A DNA stretch of 64,000 nucleotides from SR-FBR-E99 sp038248855 (GTDB taxonomy: Bacteria; Bacteroidota; Bacteroidia; Bacteroidales; VadinHA17): assembly GCA_038248855.1 (NCBI GenBank), contig JBBRXA010000006.1, positions 29,486 through 93,485 of the forward strand. The letters are read 5' to 3'. Of this stretch, positions 1-6,031 are shown one piece after another; position 1 is the stretch's first letter, and every line of letters begins with the position of its first letter. The notes under the pieces are model-generated. The model did not search any database and was not told the DNA's origin. It worked only from the letters and a program-made list of their open reading frames with translations. The position numbers and the translations under genes were made by a program.

Positions 1-2523
1 AAGGCAATAAAGGCATCTGACCTTGGTTCTGACGGGTGCCTGATCACAAAGGACGATCCGGACCTCTCCGGGTGGATGAATGCCACTGTACCGGGCACTG
101 TGCTGACAACTCTGCTCAATAACGGACTGATACCTGATCCTCTTTTCGGTATGAATAATGAAAAGATACCCGATGTTTATACAGAAGGACGCGACTTCTA
201 CACATACTGGTTTTTCAACAGGTTTTCTACTGAGGGGATAGACTCTACCAGGCAGGTATGGCTTAAATTCAGGGGTATAAACTACTTCGCCGAGGTCTAC
301 CTCAACGGAAGGCGTATCAGCACTGACAGGCATGAGGGGATGTTCCTGCGCAAGACGTACAACATCACCCAATATCTGAATCCTGCGGGAGTGAACCGCC
401 TTGCGGTGCTTGTTGAGCCGCCGGCGCATCCCGGAAATCCAAACGGTGGTCAGGGCGGTGACGGGACAATAGGCCGCGATGTGACAATGCAGTTTACTGC
501 CGGATGGGACTGGATACAACCTGTAAGGGACCGTAATACAGGCATCTGGGACAAGGTTTCAATCGAGCTTACAGGGGACATCGATGTCCGCAATGCCTTT
601 GCAAAGCCAAGGGTGCCTGGAGCAAGGCTTCCCGGTGAGCTGCAGGAGCCTGCCTATGTTACTTTCTCGGCTGAGATGGTAAATACTTCCGATGAGCCTG
701 TGGAGGGCGAGGCGGTGGTGTCATTCGGCCTCAATACAGAAAAAAAGAAAATAAAACTTGAACCAAAATCATCCGCCGTCATAACCTTTGGCGAGATAAA
801 GCAGACCGACCCGAAGCTCTGGTGGCCCAACGGAATAGGCCAGCCGTCAGTTTATTCAGCTGCGATAACCTTTCAGGGCAAAGACGACAGGTTCCATGAC
901 CGTGAGGACATCACATTCGGATTCAGGGAGACCGGAAGTTATTTCGAGGAGAAGACAGGGTCAAGGGTTTTTACAGTCAACGGCCAGAAGGTATTTATCA
1001 AGGGCAGCAACTGGATAGCCTCTGATGCTATGCTTCGCCTTAACCCCGAGAGATATGAAGCTGAGGTGAAGATGCATGCTGACATGAATATGAACATGAT
1101 CAGGGTCTGGGGAGGTTCAATCACTGAAAGACCTGAGTTCTATGATGCATGCGACAGGTACGGTATTCTGGTGTGGCAGGACCTGTGGATTACGGGCGAC
1201 TGCAACGGCAGGTGGGCTGACAAAAAGAAGGCTGATTCGCAGGAACGCCGGAGGGAGTACCCTGACGATCACTCGCTTTTTATCGAGTCACTGGCCGATC
1301 AGATGAAAATGCTGCGCAATCACCCTTCGCTCTATCTTTGGTGCGGCGGCAACGAGTTTCCTCCTGCTCCCGAACTGGAAGCAAGAGTACGCAAGACCCT
1401 CGAAGAGCTTGACGGTAGCAGGCAATTCCTGAGCGAATCGACCTCTTCAGAACTCCTTACAAACACCATCGGAGGCACCGCTGACGGTCCTTACCAGGTT
1501 AAAGACCCTGCCTGGTTCTTTACCGAAAAATGGTTTCCGTTCAATCCCGAGATAGGTTCTGTGGGAATGCCTAATATTGAAGGACTCAGGAAGATTATGG
1601 ACGAACAGGATCTTGTGCCGCCTGCAGGGAAAGAGATGAATGAAGTATGGGAATATCATAAATTCCTTGGATACGGTGACATGATTGAGAAGTACGGTGA
1701 GGTTACAGGCATTGAAGACTTTGTAATGAAGGCCCAGCTGGCCGGTTATGAGCAGTACCGCTCGCTGCAGGAAGGACACAATGCTCACATGTGGGACTGG
1801 TACACCGGAATGCTTGTATGGAAGAGCCAGAACCCGTGGACGGCGCTTAAGGGACAGTTTTACGACTGGTTCCTGGATCAGAACGCAACCTACTATGCAT
1901 ACAAACATGCGGCAGCACCCCTGCACATGCAGCTAAATTTGAATGACAACGGTATTTACATTATAAATGCAACACCGAAGGAACGGAAGGGTTTGAAAGT
2001 GGAGGCTATCCTCACTGATGCTGGCGGAAAACAGTTATGGACGAAGGCGCTGGAGACCAGTGCAGCGGCAAACAGCACCTTTAAGCTCTGGGATGCAGCG
2101 TTTCCGGCAGGCGGCGAAGGTGTGAGGTTTCTGAGGATGAAGATAACCTACCTTTCAACCGGGGTTCTGATTGATGACAATACTTACTGGCTGCCGGGAG
2201 CAGGAGGAAATAAGTCTCTGACGCAACTGCCTGAGGCGAGGGTTGTGGCTCAGATGATGAAGAGCAGCAACGGCAAGTTTACAGTTGACGTGGCCAACAG
2301 CGGAGATGTTGCAGCATTTTTTATCCGTATGAAAGTTATCACAGCGGCCACTGGGGAGATTGTCTCGCCGGTCTTTTTTGATGATAACTATATTGTACTG
2401 CTTCCCGGAGAGAAGAGGAGCATAACCGTTGACATCAATTCTCTTGCCCCGGCGCAAAAGAATACACCTCTGATGCTTGAGTTCAGGGGTGTGAATTTGC
2501 CCCCGACTGTAATAAGGTTGTAG
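1..2523 (+). CDS. GH2 beta-mannosidase-like glycoside hydrolase (5' partial)
   Basis: The reading frame is open from base 1, so the N-terminus lies outside the window; the first internal ATG is at 76. The protein has the family 2 glycosidase layout: a sugar-binding jelly roll (WMNATVPGT, then YTYWF and YLNGRR), an immunoglobulin-like middle domain, and a TIM barrel. Counting from the ATG at 76, the acid/base glutamate is E427 in WCGGNEFPP and the probable nucleophile is E492 in FNPEIGSVGMP. That nucleophile context resembles mannosylglycoprotein endo-beta-mannosidase and exo-beta-glucosaminidase more than LacZ. C-terminal beta-sandwich domains follow. It probably acts on mannose- or glucosamine-containing glycans in the periplasm or outside the cell. 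The exact substrate cannot be read from sequence. A signal peptide, if present, would be upstream of the window. Confidence 0.85.
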   Translation, partial: KAIKASDLGSDGCLITKDDPDLSGWMNATVPGTVLTTLLNNGLIPDPLFGMNNEKIPDVYTEGRDFYTYWFFNRFSTEGIDSTRQVWLKFRGINYFAEVYLNGRRISTDRHEGMFLRKTYNITQYLNPAGVNRLAVLVEPPAHPGNPNGGQGGDGTIGRDVTMQFTAGWDWIQPVRDRNTGIWDKVSIELTGDIDVRNAFAKPRVPGARLPGELQEPAYVTFSAEMVNTSDEPVEGEAVVSFGLNTEKKKIKLEPKSSAVITFGEIKQTDPKLWWPNGIGQPSVYSAAITFQGKDDRFHDREDITFGFRETGSYFEEKTGSRVFTVNGQKVFIKGSNWIASDAMLRLNPERYEAEVKMHADMNMNMIRVWGGSITERPEFYDACDRYGILVWQDLWITGDCNGRWADKKKADSQERRREYPDDHSLFIESLADQMKMLRNHPSLYLWCGGNEFPPAPELEARVRKTLEELDGSRQFLSESTSSELLTNTIGGTADGPYQVKDPAWFFTEKWFPFNPEIGSVGMPNIEGLRKIMDEQDLVPPAGKEMNEVWEYHKFLGYGDMIEKYGEVTGIEDFVMKAQLAGYEQYRSLQEGHNAHMWDWYTGMLVWKSQNPWTALKGQFYDWFLDQNATYYAYKHAAAPLHMQLNLNDNGIYIINATPKERKGLKVEAILTDAGGKQLWTKALETSAAANSTFKLWDAAFPAGGEGVRFLRMKITYLSTGVLIDDNTYWLPGAGGNKSLTQLPEARVVAQMMKSSNGKFTVDVANSGDVAAFFIRMKVITAATGEIVSPVFFDDNYIVLLPGEKRSITVDINSLAPAQKNTPLMLEFRGVNLPPTVIRL

Positions 2524-2589
2524 TAAGTCTGAAAAGTCTGAGGGTATTAAGGTTTCGGAAGTCTAAATGTCTACCCGATTCTTAATTCT

Positions 2590-2805
2590 TAATTTCCCCA
2601 TGCTCCAAGCTCCATGCTCCATGCCCCCTTCCCCATGCCCCCATGCTTCTTGCCCCTTTTTCCTTGCTCCAAGCTCCTTTCTCCATGCCCCTTTTCCCAT
2701 GCTCCATGCTCCATACTCCATGCTCCATGCTTCTTGCCCCTTTTCCCTTGCTCCATGCTCCAAGCTCCAAGCTCCTTTCTCCATGTTCCAAGTCCCCTGC
2801 TGATA
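2590..2805. repeat. degenerate heptanucleotide tandem repeat (consensus GCTCCAT)
   Basis: About 30 copies of a 7-bp unit follow one another in phase: GCTCCAT, GCTCCAA, GCCCCTT, GCTTCTT, GCTCCTT and similar variants. The array fills most of the gap between the glycosidase and the Crp-like gene. Because 7 is prime to 3, every frame reads the same 21-bp superunit, so long open frames exist on both strands (a repeating MEHGAWS-type peptide on minus). These are a by-product of the repeat and are not called as genes. The same heptamer appears at 6781-6808 inside a glycosyltransferase gene. Confidence 0.85.
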
Positions 2806-2806
2806 G

Positions 2807-3502
2807 CTAACCCGTGCGACTGATTTCGGTCAGGCGTTTGCGGTCGAGGAGTGTGATGCTTTTATCAGAAAGCCTGATAAGTGCATCCTTTTCAAAACTC
2901 TTCAGGACTTTCACCGCACCCTCTGTTGAGATGCCTGCAAAGTCAGCAAGTTCCTTCCTCGAGAGAAATCTGAAAAGGTCTTCGCCTCCGTAGTTTTCCG
3001 GATCAAGGTGCAGAAGCACCGTGGCCATACGACCATTGGTCTGCTGATGAAGTACGTGGTCAAGGGAACTGTAAAGCACACTGTTCTGCTCACAGTAACG
3101 CCTGATGATGCCATAGGCAAAGTCGCCGTTCTTCTTTACAAGTCCGGCAATGGCTTCCTTCTCAATCAGGAACCCGGCAGTATCTGTTAACGCAACAACC
3201 GAATAACTGAATGTATTCGGGTTAAACACTGCCGAGAGGCCTACCATTTCACCGGGACGGATGATGCGCAGGTTGAAATCGCGACCCTTTGCTGACTCTA
3301 TATACTGTCGCGAATAACCGCTGACAATGAAGATGACATATGACGCAAAAGCTCCCTGCTTGGTGATGTTTTCACCCCGCCTGAAGAGGACTTGCACCCT
3401 GCTTTCCCTTACAAGTTTTGTCTCTTCAGTTGTGAGAGTACTGAAACAGGGTAGTGTGATATCACACAAAAATTCCCGGTCCGAATCGCTGATGGTTTTC
3501 AT
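2807..3502 (-). CDS. Crp/Fnr family transcriptional regulator
   Basis: 231 residues, the usual size. The N-terminal two thirds form a cyclic-nucleotide-binding-type jelly roll (VLFRRGENITKQG, then YVIFIVSGYSRQYI and RPGEMVGL). A Crp-type winged helix-turn-helix sits near residues 175-215 (LSRKELADFAGISTEGAVKV). The four-cysteine cluster of oxygen-sensing FNR is absent, so the signal is not obvious; Bacteroidetes homologues are mostly of unknown ligand. A -7 element, TAAATTTG on minus, lies at 3519-3526 just upstream of the ATG. It is transcribed away from the OsmC gene, and the 200-bp gap between them presumably holds both promoters. Confidence 0.85.
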   Translation of the reverse strand: MKTISDSDREFLCDITLPCFSTLTTEETKLVRESRVQVLFRRGENITKQGAFASYVIFIVSGYSRQYIESAKGRDFNLRIIRPGEMVGLSAVFNPNTFSYSVVALTDTAGFLIEKEAIAGLVKKNGDFAYGIIRRYCEQNSVLYSSLDHVLHQQTNGRMATVLLHLDPENYGGEDLFRFLSRKELADFAGISTEGAVKVLKSFEKDALIRLSDKSITLLDRKRLTEISRTG

Positions 3503-3682
3503 AGCTGCTTGTGAGCAACAAATTTAATAATTTACAGATAAAAAAGATCCCATTATAAAGCGCATTTAATCAAATGATTACATAAAACCCACTGAATTAT
3601 ATCAAGCCGGGAGTTGTCGCGTTTCAATTCCCTGATTGTTCTCCGTGGGTTCAATTTCAACAAATACCGTTGGTTAATAGCT

Positions 3683-3690
3683 TAACTTTG
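3683..3690 (+). promoter_or_regulatory. -7 promoter element ahead of osmC-like gene
   Basis: TAACTTTG fits the Bacteroidetes primary-sigma consensus TAnnTTTG and ends 15 nt before the ATG at 3706. I see no good TTTG at the expected -33 position, so the assignment rests on the -7 box and its position alone. Confidence 0.45.
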
Positions 3691-3705
3691 CAGAAATTTT
3701 AAACC

Positions 3706-4125
3706 ATGAGACATACAGTAGAAGCATCCTGGAAGGGAAACATGAAGTTTGACACCGAGGTTAACGGACATCATTTTATGATGGATTCAGCACTTAACAA
3801 TGACGGTGAAGACACCGGACCCCGTCCGAAACCTCTTATGCTGGCAGCTTTGGCAGGGTGCACAGGTATGGATGTAGTTTCGTTACTGAAGAAGATGCGC
3901 CAGGACATTGAGTATTTCAATGTAAAAGTTGAGGGTGACACCGATGATCAGCATCCGAATCCTTTCGTGAAGATGCATATCATTTATGAATTCCGGGGCA
4001 AAGATCTCGATAAGGAGAAAATTGAAAAAGCAATATCGCTTTCTATGGAAAGGTATTGTGGCGTATCAGCTGTCTACCGTAAAGCACAGGTTGAACTTTC
4101 ACATGAAATCCGTATCCTCGACTGA
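3706..4125 (+). CDS. OsmC family peroxiredoxin-like protein
   Basis: 139 residues, full length for OsmC/Ohr/YhfA-type proteins. The two redox cysteines of the family are present: C52 in ALAGCTGMDV at the start of the central helix and C118 in ERYCGVSAVY. Family members reduce organic hydroperoxides with these two thiols; some, such as the YhfA subgroup, have no proven substrate. It lies just upstream of a thioredoxin-like protein, TrxB and TrxA on the same strand, which would supply electrons. A 41-bp tandem repeat separates it from the next gene, so co-transcription is likely but not proven. Confidence 0.85.
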   Translation: MRHTVEASWKGNMKFDTEVNGHHFMMDSALNNDGEDTGPRPKPLMLAALAGCTGMDVVSLLKKMRQDIEYFNVKVEGDTDDQHPNPFVKMHIIYEFRGKDLDKEKIEKAISLSMERYCGVSAVYRKAQVELSHEIRILD

Positions 4126-4146
4126 CCTCTCCCGGTTTATTTCAAA

Positions 4147-4236
4147 TTCGCAACTCTCAATACCCAATCATAAATCGCAACTCGCAATTCGCAACTCTCA
4201 ATACCCAATCATAAATCGCACCTCGCAACTCGCAAA
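4147..4236. repeat. 41-bp tandem direct repeat, two copies
   Basis: The segment beginning TTCGCAACTCTCAATACC at 4147 is repeated with period 41 starting at 4188, with only a few changes, and ends in further partial TCGCAAC units. It fills the gap between the OsmC-type gene and the thioredoxin-like gene and ends about 10 bp before the latter's start codon. Though an open frame runs through it, the composition is repeat-driven and I do not treat it as coding. Confidence 0.8.
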
Positions 4237-4246
4237 TATAAAAACC

Positions 4247-4600
4247 ATGTTATACACAAATCTGAACCACATTGAGACTGCAACGCAGCTTGAAAAGATC
4301 ATCACTGAAAATGAAAATGTAATGGTATGCTGCGGACGTATGGGCCCTATGTGTATACCTGTCTACGGTATTATGGAAGAACTTCAGCCGGCTTATAGTC
4401 ATGTTAAGTTCTTCGATATGGAGTTTGACAATCCGGAGTCAATAGTCATAAGGAATGCTCCTGAGACAAAAGGCTTCATGGGATTACCCTATACCGTATA
4501 TTATAAGAACGGCAAAATGGTCAAGGCAACCACGAGCATCCAGAACATGCCACAGGTAAAAAGCATACTCGACGCTCAGTTCGGGCAGCCAAAGGCCTGA
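4247..4600 (+). CDS. thioredoxin-fold protein with atypical active site
   Basis: 117 residues from the ATG at 4247; the open frame extends upstream only through a tandem repeat. The body reads as a thioredoxin fold: a strand (ENVMVCC), an active-site turn, a helix (PVYGIMEELQP), then FFDMEFDNPES, and a cis-proline loop at MGLPYTVYYKNGK. Where thioredoxin has WCGPC this protein has a run C-G-R-M-G-P-M-C, so the first catalytic cysteine is replaced by Met and the remaining Cys is shifted. The gene ends 4 bp before trxB, implying translational coupling and a TrxB-linked role. It might use C-to-C chemistry across six intervening residues, act through one thiol, or bind rather than reduce. Confidence 0.75.
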   Translation: MLYTNLNHIETATQLEKIITENENVMVCCGRMGPMCIPVYGIMEELQPAYSHVKFFDMEFDNPESIVIRNAPETKGFMGLPYTVYYKNGKMVKATTSIQNMPQVKSILDAQFGQPKA

Positions 4601-4604
4601 CAGA

Positions 4605-5543
4605 ATGGGGAACGAAAACCATTTTGATGTCATAATCCTTGGAGGAGGGCCTGCAGGTCTTACTGCTGCGATCTATCTTTCCCGTGCCAGGGTCAAAACC
4701 CTTCTGCTTACCGATGGCACTCCCGGAGGTCAGATGACCCTCACACATGAAATTGCAAACTACCCGGGTATTGAAAAAATCAACGGGTATATGCTCGGCA
4801 CGGTCATGAAAAAACAGGCTACATCTTTCGGAGCCGTTGTAAAAAGCAATACCGTGATCACTTCACTGGCACTCCAGGGTCTGGTGAAAAGTGTGACCAC
4901 CGATGAGAACCTTGTTTATACTTCCGATGCTGTCATCCTGGCAACAGGAGGCAGGTCGAGGACTCTGGGTGTGGAGGGTGAAGATCTCTTCAGAGGCAAG
5001 GGAATCTCATACTGTGCCACCTGTGACGGCGACTTTTTTACGGGTAAGGAAATAGTGGTGGTCGGTGGCGGTAATTCAGCTCTCGAAGAGGCTGTCTCAC
5101 TTACAAAATATGTGTCGAAAGTTACCGTGGTTCACCAGTTTGATCACTTCCAGGCATTCAAGTATGCTGTTGAGGAGGCACAGGCTAACCCGAAGATCAG
5201 CTTTGTAATGTCATCAACAATTTCTTCGTTTTACGGAAAAGAGAGTCTTGAAGGGGTAGAAATTACGAACCTTGTAACAGAGGAAAAATCAGGTTTCAGA
5301 ACTGACGGAGTGTTCATATTCATCGGATATGTTCCAAATACTGAATCCTTAAAAGGCATTGTTGATCTGAATGAGAGAAGGGAGATCATTGTCGGTTCCG
5401 ACATGTCAACAAGTGTTGAAGGTGTCTGGTCAGCCGGTGATGCAAATGTAAAAAGATACAGGCAGGTGACTACTGCAGTCGGTGACGGTACCATTGCCGC
5501 TCTTGCGGCTGCTGATTACCTGCATTCATTAAAGAGAAAATAA
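4605..5543 (+). CDS. trxB: thioredoxin-disulfide reductase
   Basis: 312 residues, typical for low-molecular-weight bacterial TrxB. It shows the FAD-binding GGGPAGLTAA near residue 12, the redox pair C137-A-T-C140 in SYCATCDGDFF, the NADPH-binding GGGNSALEEA, and the C-terminal FAD segment GVWSAGDAN. The enzyme passes electrons from NADPH through FAD to thioredoxin in the cytoplasm. It starts 4 bp after the thioredoxin-like gene and ends 7 bp before the membrane-anchored thioredoxin gene, so the three form a compact operon. Confidence 0.95.
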   Translation: MGNENHFDVIILGGGPAGLTAAIYLSRARVKTLLLTDGTPGGQMTLTHEIANYPGIEKINGYMLGTVMKKQATSFGAVVKSNTVITSLALQGLVKSVTTDENLVYTSDAVILATGGRSRTLGVEGEDLFRGKGISYCATCDGDFFTGKEIVVVGGGNSALEEAVSLTKYVSKVTVVHQFDHFQAFKYAVEEAQANPKISFVMSSTISSFYGKESLEGVEITNLVTEEKSGFRTDGVFIFIGYVPNTESLKGIVDLNERREIIVGSDMSTSVEGVWSAGDANVKRYRQVTTAVGDGTIAALAAADYLHSLKRK

Positions 5544-5550
5544 AACAAAG

Positions 5551-5976
5551 ATGAATATGAAAGGACTGATAATAGCAATTGTAGTTGTTGCCGCGCTTGC
5601 GTTTCTTGCGATTCGCGCGTGGAACAAAATGAAGAGCACTCCTGTGGCCGAGGACAGCCATCTGATAGAGCAGCTGACGGAGCAGAATTTCAACAATAAG
5701 ATAAAGAAGGGTGTGGTGCTGGTCGATTTCTGGGCAGACTGGTGTATGCCGTGCAGAATGATGGCTCCGATTCTGAATGAAGTTGCAGAAGCTACTGAAG
5801 GACAAGCCTCTGTGTATAAACTGAATGTTGACGAGTACCAGCAGGTGGCTGCAAAATTCGGTATCCGCAATATCCCGACAATGATCCTCTTTAAAGACGG
5901 AAAGGAGTTCGAGAGACTCGTGGGTATGAAAACAAAGGAATCTTTGATAATCAGTATTGAAAAGGCAAAAAAGTAA
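5551..5976 (+). CDS. membrane-anchored thioredoxin
   Basis: 141 residues. An N-terminal hydrophobic helix (about residues 4-23, LIIAIVVVAALAFLAI) followed by RAWNKMK precedes a complete thioredoxin domain. The active site is WADWCMPCRMMAP with C65 and C68; Met replaces the usual Gly in CGPC. The cis-Pro loop is RNIPTMILFKDGKE. The helix lacks a clear cleavage site, so anchoring is more likely than secretion. Positive residues follow the helix, which leaves topology open: the domain could face the cytoplasm, where the adjacent TrxB would reduce it, or the periplasm. Confidence 0.9.
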   Translation: MNMKGLIIAIVVVAALAFLAIRAWNKMKSTPVAEDSHLIEQLTEQNFNNKIKKGVVLVDFWADWCMPCRMMAPILNEVAEATEGQASVYKLNVDEYQQVAAKFGIRNIPTMILFKDGKEFERLVGMKTKESLIISIEKAKK

Positions 5977-5998
5977 ATCTTTTGATAATTGATTGAAG

Positions 5999-6031
5999 GG
6001 GTGCCTGACGGATGTCTATCTGTCAGCACCC
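5999..6031. terminator. hairpin between convergent trxA and glycosyltransferase genes
   Basis: GGGTGC and TGACGGAT pair with ATCTGTCA and GCACCC, giving a 14-bp stem with one bulged C and one G:T pair around a short loop at 6014-6017. A short T-rich run (TTTCTT) follows on plus. The stop codon of the minus-strand gene at 6016 lies inside the hairpin, so it may end both transcripts. Confidence 0.6.

Noticed and set aside
2590..2805. CRISPR array
   Set aside because: The repeats are contiguous 7-mers with no unique spacers and no cas genes nearby.
2563..2823. Several overlapping ORFs of 69-78 residues on both strands
   Set aside because: They are produced by the heptamer repeat, which is open in every frame; no start signal or family likeness.
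3986..4246. N-terminal extension of the thioredoxin-like gene
   Set aside because: The extension overlaps osmC in another frame and then translates the 41-bp tandem repeat; the ATG at 4247 fits the fold.
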